NCBI GenBank assembly: GCA_038503065.1
Contig: JBCAMK010000001.1
Location: 682,001 to 746,000, forward strand
Origin: Paragyromitra xinjiangensis
Lineage: Eukaryota > Ascomycota > Pezizomycetes > Pezizales > Discinaceae
DNA length: 64,000 nucleotides
Direction of reading: 5' to 3'
The notes beneath the pieces were generated by a model. That model saw only the letters and a list, made by a program, of their open reading frames with translations, ran no database searches and was not told the DNA's origin. This document shows, in pieces, positions 32,216-43,160 of this stretch. The translations under genes were made by a program, and so were the position numbers. Positions within the stretch are counted from its first letter, which is position 1. Each line of letters starts with the position of its first letter.

Positions 32216-34200
32216 TCAGTTCTTCCTCCTTTTCTTCTTCTTCCTCTCCCCGTCCCTTTCCCTAACATCCACTCCACCCTCTGCCATCCCCTTTGCAGGA
32301 CCCTCCTCTATCTTCTTCAGTCCCTCCGGCTTCCACCCAACTGGCATCACTACCCCTTCTTCGTCACCGAACACATCCTTCCGCCACTCCCGCAGCCTCT
32401 TCTTCTTGCCATACCGTTTCTTGTCCTTCTTCTTCTTATCCGGTTCCCTAAAGCTCGCGAGTTTTTTCAGTCCAACGTATGTATTAAGGTCCTGGTCGGT
32501 GGCTGTAAGGATGTCCAGAGGAGTGAGGCCGTATGACTCAGGTGTAGTCTGGCGGTAGCGGAAGCCGGCGGCAGTGGGAACCTAGAGCTTGTTAGTGAGT
32601 GTTTGGGGAAAGTAGAGAGGGTGAATTACTTGTTCTGCGAAATCGAAATTGTCTTCGACATATTCTTCCAGTTTGCGCTTGAGTTCTTTGTCTTTTTGCT
32701 TCTTCTTGCGTTCAGCCTTTTGAAGCGACTTCTTGTCGGTGCGTTTTGTAGGATTAGGAGCATCTTCATCGTCCTGTTCTTCCTTAGGAATCGAAACACC
32801 GCCTTCATCTTCATCATCATCGATAGCCGGTGGTGCATCTTCTTCAAAATCCGGTACAATATCACCAATATCGATATCGTCTTCAAACTCCGGTTTCTTA
32901 ATCTTCCCGTCCCCTTGCTCATAATACTCATCACCGAACCTAGCAGCCATCCATTCCGTCCACTGCTCATCACTAAAATCCCCCTCCAGCAACTTCTCTA
33001 ACACCTCCACCTCACCCTCTTCATCCCCCTCCCCCAGCCCTGCCGCCTCCCGTATCAGCTTAAACCGCTCCATCAGCTCCTCCGTCTTTAGTTTCCTCAA
33101 CCGCCCCTTCTCGCGCTCCCGCTCCTCTTTCTCCCGCTGTTTCTTCTCCCGTTTCGCCTCGCGCGCCTTCTTCCGGGATGACTTATCTTCACGGCGGACG
33201 GTATTCGCTGAGATAGCATCACGGCCGTAGGAAGTGAGAACAGAGCGTGCATCGACAGTGGGGTTCTCGAATCGGAAGTTATACGCCTTTTCAAACGCCT
33301 CTGCGGTCTCTTCGTGTTCGCTGTCGTCAGATTCAAGGGCTGAGTATGATGTGGGTTTAGCCCATGCGCGCGAGGTAAGGAACTTGTTTAAGAATTCTTC
33401 GGGGTCTTTATCAGCGAGAGACGGAGACGGGGGGTCTTCTGTGTGTGATACGGGCTCAGGGTTGGGTTTGCGGACTAGGAAGGTTTCGTCGTCGTCTTCG
33501 ATGGCGGCTTGGTGCATTTCTTTAACGACAGTGCGTTTTAGGTCTTCTTGCTCCTGGACGAAGGTTTTGGTTTCGGGTTCACCGGTGGTGCCGGAGAGGA
33601 GGTTGGAGAGATGGTAGTCGCGGAGGTAGACTGGTTTTTCTTCTTCGGTTTTGGGGGGAGGGGAGTCTGCGGTGGGAGAGATCGGGGCGTAGAAGGTGGT
33701 TTTGCCATCGTAGACTCTGGGGTCCTTCTTGCGGATCGCGGCGAGGGTGGCTGCGATTTCTTGGTCGAGTGCGATGGTTGCTAGGACGGCGGTCTCGTCT
33801 TCGTCTTCGGAGTCGTCGGAGTCGTCGCTGTCGGAGGAGTCGAAGCGGGTGTTCTTTCTGACGGCGTTTGGACCGTATTTTTCTTCCACTAGATGGTGAG
33901 GTTAGCTTTACTGGAAATGATAGTATTTCTTGTTTGTAAACCAGAGGAGAGAAGGGTGGAATGGAATAGCATACACTTTTGCAGTTCCTCTCGCTTTTTA
34001 TTATGTTCGAACCGTTTTGCATACTCTGCATTGATCTTGAACTCTTCTTCCTGCGGCGGCGGTGCCTCAGTCGCAGAATGGAACTCGTCCCCGGCAGAGT
34101 CGGATTCGCTGTCGGAGTCGACAATGAGCTGTGCTTTGGCGGGAGATTTCTCAGCGAGAAGCTGAGCGGACGGGTCCGACTTCTTGCGTATTTTCGACAT
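32216..34200 (-). CDS. KRI1: KRI1, nucleolar ribosome-biogenesis protein
   Basis: Nucleolar factor needed for 40S subunit assembly; it binds Krr1 in yeast. Exons 34200-33975, 33888-32630 and 32581-32216 give 616 residues. The N-terminus starts MSKIRKKSDPSAQLL and contains Ser/Asp runs (SSDSDDSDDSEDEDE), probable CK2 sites. The mid region has the Kri1 block EEFLNKFLTSRAW and a long basic/acidic coiled coil (REAKREKKQREKEERERE). The C-terminal Kri1_C domain spans exon 2 to exon 3 (EEYVEDNFDFAEQ then VPTAAGFRYRQTTPESYGLT, PLDIL). It ends in a lysine-rich tail (RKKKKRRKN). It shares a 222-bp divergent promoter with ORC6. Confidence 0.94.
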
Positions 34201-34422
34201 GGCAGAGAAGACAGAATGTGTTTGGGGGAGTATCGCGGGGGAGGTTGACTGGCGGAGATCTTTCTATCGTGAAGTGGGAAAAATCAACGGCAAGGGTCGT
34301 GCTGAGTAATACTGCAGCGGAGCCGCAACGCCACAGCAGCTCTCGTCACGTTCTCTTCTATCAGCTTCGCGTCTCGATTCTCTCCGACAACATCTCTCCA
34401 TCTCTCAGCCAGTCCATCCACC
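34201..34422. promoter_or_regulatory. KRI1/ORC6 bidirectional promoter
   Basis: A 222-bp interval between outward start codons. No ACGCG-type MBF site is visible, although ORC genes are often G1/S-regulated. A TATCGCGGGGG stretch at about 34231 is the nearest GC-rich candidate. Confidence 0.5.
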
Positions 34423-35580
34423 ATGAACAAGTCTCTCGAACTCACCCTCACGAGTCTCATCCCCAGCCTTGCTGGTCCTCTTCCTCAAGAGCTTATCCAG
34501 CTTGCTACCTCTCTGCTCGCTCAGTCCAAGACCAGAATCTCGAATCTCAAACCCCAGGAGGAAGGCGGCCGTCAATATGTCTGCGCCCACATAGCTTGCG
34601 ACCGGTACCCCCCTCCCCCCTCTCCTCCACCCTCTTACCATACCCAACTAACACTCCACAGCCTCCGCAAACAGCTCGACCTCCCAACAATCGAGCCTCG
34701 TCCCCCTCTCGCAAAACGGGCCTACGGCGCCCTCTACAACCAATTCCAAAAAGCCCTTCCCACACGCACCCGTCCACAACCCACCACAGCACCCGCAACC
34801 TCCTCATCCTCATCGTCTACTCCCGCTGCAACCCTCCCTCCTCCCCTCCGCGCCCAAATCAGCTCTCTCTGCACCTCCCTCTCCGCCCCCGGCGCCCATC
34901 GTCATGTCGTCTCCGGTGTCACCTCCATGCTCTCCGAAGACCGCGCTCCTAAATCACATCTACCGCTCGTGACGGCCGTCGCCCTGCTCGTAATCGAAAA
35001 GCTGCTGCCGGATGGGAAGAACGTTACTGTTGGCAGCGCTGGCAAGTGGCGGCGCGGGGAAGGATATATCATGAAGCGTGATGGGGTGATGGGGGCGTTA
35101 GGCGGTGTCGGGAAGGCTGGGTTTACAAAGGAGGATACAGACGGATGGGTGAAGGAGCTGAGTATGCGTGGGATCAGGGAACTCGGGTGGCTACGAAATG
35201 TGCCTGATGGAGCGGGACTGAAGGTTCGTGCTGGGGATCCGCAGCCGGAATTGGAGTTGGTGGTTGGGGTTGGGAAGGAGGATGTGGTGGCTGGGAAGAC
35301 GCCGAGGAAGAAGCAGGTTGGGAAGCCGCGGGGGACTCCGGGGAAGAGGAAGGAGGTTGTGCAGGAGGTGGAGGAGGAGGAGGCCGTGGTTCCGGTCCCG
35401 AAGAAGCAGAAAGTGCAGGCATCGCAGAAGGTTGAGAGTGGGTTTGGGACGTTTATGCAGGAGCGTGTGGATTACCTTGGGGAGAAAAAGAGGAACTGGT
35501 ATAAGAGCTGGGAAGGGGAAGTTATGGCGGATGTGGAGGCGAGGGAGAAGATAGCGGCGGAGGCTATTGCAGCGACTTGA
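34423..35580 (+). CDS. ORC6: ORC6, origin recognition complex subunit 6
   Basis: Smallest ORC subunit, which helps load the MCM helicase at replication origins. Exons 34423-34604 and 34662-35580 give 366 residues. The 57-nt intron is in frame, so an unspliced reading inserts a proline-rich stretch; it contains an AACTAAC branch point. The N-terminal cyclin-like (TFIIB-related) half has GPLPQELIQLATSLLAQSK, CAHIACDRLRKQLDLP and PPLAKRAYGALYNQF. The second fold includes LPLVTAVALLVIEKLLPDGK. The C-terminal linker is basic and Pro/Val-rich (TPRKKQVGKPRGTPGKRK). A final helix (FMQERVDYLGEKKRNWYKSW) resembles the Orc6 C-terminal motif that contacts Orc3. Fungal Orc6 diverges quickly, but these blocks fit Pezizomycotina members. 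Confidence 0.87.
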   Translation: MNKSLELTLTSLIPSLAGPLPQELIQLATSLLAQSKTRISNLKPQEEGGRQYVCAHIACDRYPPPPSPPPSYHTQLTLHSLRKQLDLPTIEPRPPLAKRAYGALYNQFQKALPTRTRPQPTTAPATSSSSSSTPAATLPPPLRAQISSLCTSLSAPGAHRHVVSGVTSMLSEDRAPKSHLPLVTAVALLVIEKLLPDGKNVTVGSAGKWRRGEGYIMKRDGVMGALGGVGKAGFTKEDTDGWVKELSMRGIRELGWLRNVPDGAGLKVRAGDPQPELELVVGVGKEDVVAGKTPRKKQVGKPRGTPGKRKEVVQEVEEEEAVVPVPKKQKVQASQKVESGFGTFMQERVDYLGEKKRNWYKSWEGEVMADVEAREKIAAEAIAAT

Positions 35581-36513
35581 AAGGAAGGGAAAGGTGGATT
35601 AGGGTGGTTTCATTATGTACAACAAACTGCAGCGAGAACGCAATACTTTACCTTGATGGGCGTTTGGGATGGCGATCGTTTATATATATTATCTTTTGGT
35701 TTTTTCTTCACCCCTCTATTGTTTTCCCGAGTAATACATAGCTATTGGTAGTCTTGCAATTGACTTGGCATATGGGATATTTTTACTCTTTTTTGGCTGG
35801 CGGGCTGGTTCCTAGGCGGTCAGTTACCTATGCAGTACACTTCCGAGAGGGTGGGGATTCTGTGGGTATATTATGCCCTTCAAGCCTCATCGCATGGAAT
35901 GAGCAAATCGAACTACAATTTGGTTATGTACTACGCCTACAGTCTACTGCGAAATATGAAGATTCGAAAAAAAAAGGTAATAGGGAAATGATTGTTCTGA
36001 TTGTTTCCTAGGTTATGACAGGGATTGACTCTTAGCCAGAAACCTACTTGATGAAACCATGCCCAAGGCCCATTTTCCAACCCTCGCCCATGGTAAGCAA
36101 ATCTATACAAGCGGAGATCTTCACCCAGGCTGCGACTCCGTTCTATTGCCTTGCTTCTATGAACCTGAAACGATATACGTAACTATTCGGTGGTTGCCAT
36201 AATAGCGATATTCTATCATATCGTTACGAGAGAATAGAAACATATTACACCCAGACAACCCCGAGAATATGGAATACGTAAATAAAACAAATCCGTCCAA
36301 ATTTCTTTCTATATACGTATCCTTGGAAGTAGTTCCGAAATCCAGCGAACCCCAAGGGAGTTCCTACATTACTTCGGGATGGGGTCGCCAGACTATTATT
36401 ACCGAGCGGATCTCTCAGATACCTTTTACTAAACGGCTTCCCAATAACGTACAACTAAACCGAATACCAAATAAGCTTTAATCAAAATCATGTTTCTAAG
36501 GAAGACTAACTTA

Positions 36514-36888
36514 CTCGAGGTCTAGAACGTCTTTAACCTTCCGAACTTCATAACGAATGTTGCTCCTTTTACACCCGCTAGATCACTCAGATCCCCTTCC
36601 ATATAACTCTGTAACGTTGCCGCCAAGGATATAACCTGTGTCCCCAGTCCTGTATACCAATTGATGTTCTGATGAGTTTCTGAACCTCGAGCCATGAACA
36701 ATCAAGTGCGCTTCATCGAATATAACCCTATCGAGCCTCCCTCCCTGAACCATTTTCGTTACATGCTCTTTGAACTTCGTGGATGTTGCGTCTTCGATAG
36801 TCACGAAAAGCAGCTGGGTATCGGGCATGGATCTCCCTTCCCATTTCTGGCATCTAACCTTCAGTTGGAAGGCAGTTTCTATCAGCAC
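36514..36888 (-). pseudogene. Fragment of a RecQ/TLH-like DEAH helicase
   Basis: The minus strand encodes part of the helicase core of the fungal RecQ-like family found at telomeres and in repeat-rich DNA. Visible are QLLFVTIEDATSTKFKEHV (motif Ia/Ib region), LDRVIFDEAHLIVHG (Walker B, motif II) and SRFRNSSEHQL. After TELY the frame shifts, and MEGDLSDLAGVKGATFV continues the homology in another frame. After ATF a third frame gives IRYEVRKVKDVLDLE, again matching the family. Walker A and the second RecA lobe are absent. Two frameshifts within about 100 bp and loss of both ends show it is dead. A small misread exon structure is possible but would not restore Walker A. Confidence 0.65.
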
Positions 36889-37011
36889 ACATACTTCTAA
36901 TTAGTGAATCGACTCTTCAATTGGTTATCCAGCAGCAATAAAGCACGTAAGTCAACGTCGAAGTCGATGAAACAAATCTGTATCAGAATTAGTGCTATGA
37001 ATACATGTAGT

Positions 37012-37043
37012 AGAGAGGAAAGAAAAGGGAAGGGAAGGGAAGA
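37012..37043 (+). repeat. 32-nt pure purine tract with (AAGGG)n
   Basis: Uninterrupted A/G run ending in GGGAAGGGAAGGGAAGA. Homopurine repeats of this type can form triplex structures. Non-coding. Confidence 0.8.
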
Positions 37044-38221
37044 CTTACTTATCAAGCCCGACCAAGCCCAATCGAGAAAGAAGCAAGAAAAAACGAAAAA
37101 ACGAAGAGAAAGGCCAACCGAAGAGCCATCCAATCCATCCATCCACCAAACCACAAAGAAGAATCGTCACCACGACCGAAATACAAACCAATAAAGGAGA
37201 GTAGATCCCTTACCATCAAAACACCAGTTCTACGCCTACAGACCCCCAGTTAATAAAGTTCTCACAAAACTCAAACTCCATAATGTAGCTATAATGTTAG
37301 TCCTAGTTTCGAGGATTTCCTAAAGCACAAATTAGAGGTTGAAATGAAAAAATCTACGCTGTTACCAGAAGAGGACGTTAGCCATCTGTCTTTGAAAAAG
37401 CGAGATGACCGTGATGATGATCTCTCGTTGTGGTTGATGGATGGATTTGGGGATGAGGAAAGACGGAGAGGAGTGGGGGGAGGATGGATGATTTATAGGT
37501 GGGAGGTCGGTGAATTTGAATTCGCCAAGAGATACATGTAATAGAGCTAGATTGCGTATGTAGTAGACAAGAGCCGCCGAGAAAAACAGCAAGGAGCAAA
37601 GATAAGGCAATGCTACTTTCCATTATCAGGTAGATCTAATGGCATTGACCATAGGGCTCCACATTAGACCAAGTCGTTCAGCGGCTTAGCAGTTTCTACC
37701 TCCCCCATTGGTCTCTCTTCACTCGTATCATCGCACCGATTGAAGCTGTGTATTTTAAGAGATAGGCAAAAACTCCCACAGGAGTTTAGAGCGGGGGCTA
37801 CCTCGTATAATAGCGTTTAATTTACGAGTGATGGACCATGACTCAACGTAACCAAGGCTCCTGCTGCGCCGTGTGGCAGACATGACTTAAAAGCAACCAA
37901 CAAGCCTCAAATAATCCAGAGGCTCCATGGAAGTTTGTCTCTTAACTCTAGAAAGCCGGAGTTGCAGATATCGTGGTGCAGCGCGAGGAGAATTATCTTA
38001 TATTCTACTAAGCCATTAATCAACTTTCACGGTTTTCAAAATCCAATTGACATTGTAATTTTTGGTTTCCCTAACGCGAAAACCACGAGAAACACGACAA
38101 ACATTAGCCTTAGCCCATAGGCAACAAATCCTAGTTCTCAAAAACCCCCAAGCTAAAAACCATACAGAACTAATCCCCAACCAATAATAAACACAAAACA
38201 CTACATGCCGCTGACCTCCCT

Positions 38222-39315
38222 TCAATCGACTTTGATAATCTCTGCTAGCTTCGATGCGAATGGCCTTAAGATCTCCATAGTCTCATCCCAAAGTCTTTTC
38301 TGCAGCCTCGCCCCACTCTCACTTCGTATAATCGGGGCCACCCTAAAACACAGTTAACTCCAATCCTCATAGCCCCACAAACACCCCCATTCCTTCAGAA
38401 GACTTACTCAACAAGTCCATTGTTATCCCAAAACCTCCCATGTGTCTCCTTACCTCCCGACACAGCTGCTTGACAATAACATCTCGCACCATCCCTCGTA
38501 CTCCTCTGCATCACCAAGAAAGCCGGCTTCGCAATAGCAACTAATACCGGATTGATCTCTCTCGCAAGATCACTCTTGCAGAACCCCGGGTTGACAGTAT
38601 TTACGATGACTTCATCGGCGCTCACTCGGGCCGCGAGCTCACGCGAAATAAACATATTGATTAACTTCGACATGTTATAGTATTCTCCTGGATCATACGC
38701 TGCAGGTGTACGAGAGCTGAGAGAGGTATGAATATTCGGTTGGCTGAGTTCCTTAGTGAGTGCCGGAGTACCTAAGTCATGAACGCCCGAGTTGACAATA
38801 GTCAAGGTTGATGGGTATCTAGGCTTCGAGGCAGCCCGTAGATGCGGGAGTAGGAGGATCGAGAGGAGGATCGTGGATAGATGGTTTACTGTCAATGTTC
38901 CCTCATGTCCAGCTTTTGTAATGGTCATCTTCTCTTTACGAACTCCAGCGTTTAGAATCGCGATATCGATCTGGTAGATCTCCGCCTGTCGAAGAGCATC
39001 AGGTAGTGCAGCTACAGATTCAAAGTCCTCCATTTCGAGATGGAAGAGGTCGATTTTGGCGTGTGGGTTTTTGGACTTGACGATGGGGTCGTTGAGGAGT
39101 TTCTGACGGGCTGCTTCGCCTTTGGGGAGGTTTCGGACAGGGAAAATGAGACGGCCGGTCTTGGCTTGGAGAAGCTGGAGAGCACATTCATAGCCGAGGC
39201 CGGCACTACCGCCAGTTAGGAGGACGGTTTTAGAGGAAAGGTCGGTGGTGGAGGGAAGGGGAGGGATGGTCGTGCGTTGTTGGATCCAGAGACGAGAGAG
39301 GAAGTCGAGAGCCAT
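38222..39315 (-). CDS. Short-chain dehydrogenase/reductase (retinol-dehydrogenase-like)
   Basis: NAD(P)-dependent oxidoreductase of the classical SDR family, closest in style to fungal retinol-dehydrogenase/WW-oxidoreductase-like proteins; substrate unknown. Exons 39315-38408 and 38342-38222 give 342 residues. The cofactor motif is VLLTGGSAGLGYE (TGxxxGxG). The NAG motif is AILNAGVRKE, the catalytic Ser lies in TIVNSGVH, and the active site is YYNMSKL (YxxxK), followed by VNTVNPGFCKSDL. The second exon restores the family C-terminus (VAPIIRSESGARLQKRLWDE, then KLAEIIKVD). No secondary-metabolism genes adjoin it, so a pathway cannot be assigned. Confidence 0.9.
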
Positions 39316-40222
39316 TCTCTTTATAAAAAAAGGTAGGAATAGATGTTAAAAAATTGAGGAACACTAAGGAACAAGCTGAGGAAGCTGATACTGGGAAATC
39401 CCACAAAGGACGAAAGATGCTCTATATTTAAGGTAAATAATACATATAGTACCTACTCGGAATCTTAATAGTAGAATGTCTGCGATATGTCCCCGATATG
39501 TCTCCGATATGTCTCCGGCCAGTGTAACCATGGTAAACCCTAGTAATCTGGTCTAAAATACATTCAGTATGTGGCACGCAGCTTCTCAACCGAGTCGGCC
39601 GAGAAGCTCGGTGATTTGTTCTTGCGGGATAACACCAAAGAACGGGGTTCACCCGATGGTATACCACTGTTCCATACAATATCATCTAAGGAATCAACCA
39701 CTCAAGACCTCCCTGATGCTTGTTGGAATCGTCACAGAACGTTGTTAAGCTTTAGAACCTGTTCAACCATGCGTATACCAAGCCCTAGAAGGAAACCCAG
39801 TCTGATTCATGAAATTTATTTCCAGCACATCGATCTCTTCTGGTACCCTTTCTCCACCCTTTCGCCTTGTATGCTAGATCCTCGAGGATTCATAGCAGAG
39901 CCTAATTGCTGATGCAACTTAGCTTCACGATACCTGCATGTAGGTTCACCTCAACCCTCTTGTAAGACCATCGCACTACACAAGTGTTGATATTGAAATA
40001 CCTACCACGAAGACTCTCCTTCTCTACTTCTCTAGCAAAACAAGAAATACAAAATCAAGAACATCTCTTCCGCTCATACCCGTGCCGAGTGACAACTTGT
40101 GTTCTTGTGTAACGGCCTTCACCAGGGTTCAGGGCTCAGGGCTGCCATTGAACTTTTCCGCCTCATTTGCAACCCACCCCCACCAATCTTTACGTACCCC
40201 CATTACGCTGAATCTGTCCTGC
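39316..40222. promoter_or_regulatory. SDR/TRM2 divergent region
   Basis: A 907-bp interval between the SDR start and the first ATG of the long TRM2 frame. It contains an 11-bp tandem repeat (39484-39516) and AACCCTA at about 39534. No further gene is supported. Confidence 0.5.
39484..39516 (+). repeat. Three tandem 11-bp repeats
   Basis: Three adjoining copies of GATATGTCTCC, the first with CCC at its end. They lie about 170 bp upstream of the SDR start codon, so they could be protein-binding sites; this is an inference. Confidence 0.85.
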
Positions 40223-43160
40223 ATGCTGCTTGCTCATCGCATATGCCAATACACAGCAAGGACTCCCCCATTACACCGAACCTCTCGAGTCCTTTGCCAT
40301 CAGGTGGCACTCCACCAACCCCTCCGCTCATTCTACCACGCACCATCCCGACACAGTGACCCAAAGAAACCAGAAAGAACAGAACTCGGGGAAATAAGAC
40401 TCAATTGGTCTCCCGGCAGTGGAAACGAAAGAGAGAAGCCAGAGTCCAAGTGGACGATCGAGGTCGAACCCCTCAAGCGCGGGCGACGCCCACGAATACC
40501 TCAAGAACCACCAGTCCTAAATTGGACATCCGGATCTGGCCCCAGCGAGGTTCCCGGATCTCACTCTTCTCCTCTCCCTCTTCCTGAAATCGAGGACCCA
40601 GAGGTCCCCTGGCTATCCCCCAGCAGGCTCAGTCTAAAACCTCGACTCGACTGGGACCAAACGATCAAGCAACGGACAGGTTGGGACCTTAAGGAGCTGT
40701 TGATAGAGGCTGCCTTCGGGAAAGCCAGAAGACGGCGAACACGGCTTGGGGCACCCAAAGGGGAACTAATCAAAAGATATCCAACTTTTGCTAAAGCTCT
40801 CAGGCTAGTTAGGAAGGTTGCATCGGGAGCTCGGAACGCCAGTGAAGAGCTGGTGCTTGGAGAACCTTCTATAAAGATCGGAGAAACCCCAGTATTGGGG
40901 AATAAGGAAAATCCAAGATTGCGTGGATATCGGCTAAGGTTTATCCCTTTCGACCATCCTGAAACCATTCAGGGCTCCTTGAGGCGTAAAATATTAGTCA
41001 GGAGGACTACTACCAGGAAAAGTCTGTATTCAGTCCATGCCCGAAGAATTCGCAAAATTGAAGCCAGAAGGAGACACGAGGACGCTCGGAACGGTATCAT
41101 AAGACCTAAACCTGAGAACACGAAACAATCAATCTCAAGACTTGCTGCTGGAAGCCAAGTATTAACCAAAAACCCCCCAGACACAACTACAAACACTGAA
41201 AGCCAGAAAGACGTCCAACCCCTTAGAATTGCTAGTAGTAATAAATTATTACTCAGGAGGGTCGAGAGTGTGACGCGAGGCCCACAGTCACTTTTAAGCC
41301 GAAGGCGTCTTATTTCGAGGGTCCTAAGTGATTCCGGCAATATCCCTAAGGTGTACAAAATGGACAAACCCAACGACAACTCCGGCAAAGCCGCAGAGAT
41401 GACGAAAGAAGCTGTCCCTAATGATACCAACATCGAAATTCCCCCTGCTACGCAGGATGAGTCCAACTCCAAAGCCGAAGCGGCCACAGGGGTCATGGAA
41501 GAAGTCATCCCTAGCGAAACAAGCCTTGAAATCCCCGCTTCCACCGAGGAAGCTGCGTCAAAGCCTGAGCTAAAGAGAGTCTTTGCCTCTCCTTCACGCA
41601 AAACAGAATGGCAGCCCAAAAAGAAACAGCGAACGGGCAAGAAAAAACCGATGAAAGAAGGCGGTGCTGATGAAGTTCTCCAACGTGACGTTCAAGCCCT
41701 CTTATCCACCCTCAATCTCACCGAGGAAGATATCGAAGCTGCAATTGAAAGACTCCCAGAACCTTTCGATACTACACTAGAACTTACCGTCACTGAGCTC
41801 TCTTCCACCGGCGATGGCCTCGGATTACACGATAACCGCGTTTACGTCGTCCCCTTCACTGTGCCCGGCGATAAGGTCGAAGCAAAGTTAAGACACCACT
41901 ATGAAATGCACACTATGGCCGAACTCATCAAAGTTCTCACCCCTTCGCCAGACCGCAATGATTCTCTCATAAGTTGTAAATACTTCGCTACCTGTGCCGG
42001 ATGCCAGTTCCAGATGCTCCCATACGAAAAACAACTCGAAAATAAGCGCCGCGTTGTGCAAAAAGCATTCACCAACTTCTCCAATCTCCCTGCTGAGCTC
42101 CTCCCAGGAGTCCTCGATACGATGGGGAGCCCACTACAATACGGGTACCGCACAAAGCTGACACCCCACTTCGACGGGCCACGAAGAGGCGGGTTCCCGC
42201 CTGGTTGCCCAACACCGAACATCGGATTCAACCCGAAGAGCGGCAGACAGATACTCGATATTGAAGACTGTCCGATCGGGACGGACACTGTAAGGGAGGG
42301 GATAAAAAAGCAAAGAGCTTGGGTGAAGGAGAACTTGCAAACATACAAAAGGGGTGCTACACTGCTGTTAAGGGAATCTACAGAAAGAGTACCGATAAAA
42401 GAGGCAGAAGAGGGAGCTATGGAGGCAGGTGGAGAAAGGAAGAAGTATATCGAGACGAAGAAATGCGTCACGAATTCAAACGAGAGAAGTGTGGAATACT
42501 TTGGCGATTTCAGATTCGACAGTCCTGCCGGGTCATTCTTCCAAAATAACAACTCCATCCTCAAAAATGTATGTACCAAGATAATCTCCTCGATAAACAG
42601 TATTTTAATCTCCACCATAGTTCACCGACTACATCCGTGAAAACCTCAACTACCCCGTCATCAAGAAAGCAGACAACTCAACAACCACCATCGAAACCAC
42701 AGCGCCAAAATACCTCGTCGACGCCTACTGCGGCTCAGGTCTCTTTTCAGTCGCCTGCGGCCAAGGTCTCGAGAGTGTCATTGGTATCGACATCGACCAG
42801 AAGAGCATTGCCTCCGCCCGCCAGAACGCCGCATTAAACAACATCAAAAACGCAACATTCATCGCCGGCAGTGCAGAGGCTATCTTCGCCAAGATTAAAT
42901 TCCCTGGTTCTGAGACCTCGCTCATCATCGATCCCCCGAGAAAGGGGTGTGATAAGGCGTTCCTGGACCAGCTTCTAGATTTCCAGCCCAAGAGAGCCGT
43001 GTATGTGAGTTGCAACGTACATACCCAAGCGAGAGATGTTGGGTATATCTTGAAGGACGAGAGGGGGAAGAATTATAAAGTGGATAGTATCAGGGGGTTT
43101 GATTTCTTCCCGCAGACGCATCATGTTGAGGGAGTAGTGGTGATGACAAGGGTTGATTAA
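40223..43160 (+). CDS. TRM2: TRM2-type tRNA m5U54 methyltransferase with long N-terminal extension
   Basis: SAM-dependent tRNA (uracil-5-)-methyltransferase of the TrmA/RumA family, which makes m5U54 in the T-loop. Exons 40223-42568 and 42621-43160 give 961 residues. The core starts near 41690. It has a TRAM-like segment (LELTVTELSSTGDGLGLHDN), a cysteine cluster CKYFATCAGC, DSPAGSFFQNN, the SAM motif LVDAYCGSGLFSVA, IIDPPRKGC and the catalytic-Cys motif VYVSCNVHTQARD. An in-frame ATG at 41360 (AAAATGG, strong context) would give 582 residues, the usual family length. The first 379 residues are an Arg-rich extension with no internal methionine and an acid-free, presequence-like N-terminus (MLLAHRICQYTARTPPLHRT). 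Which start is used is undecided; both may be. Confidence 0.93.

Larger units (their letters stand above)
35581..38221. other. 2.6-kb accessory interval
   Basis: No intact gene. It holds the RecQ relic (36514-36888), a 32-nt purine tract (37012-37043) and AT-rich DNA near 36100-36500. Short frames at 37344-37541 and on the opposite strand have no homology that I recognise. Confidence 0.55.

Noticed and set aside
37344..37541. 65-codon frame after the purine tract
   Set aside because: Low-complexity Arg/Gly-rich sequence without homology.
39571..39912. 113-codon frame upstream of TRM2
   Set aside because: No family resemblance; it overlaps the likely promoters of SDR and TRM2.
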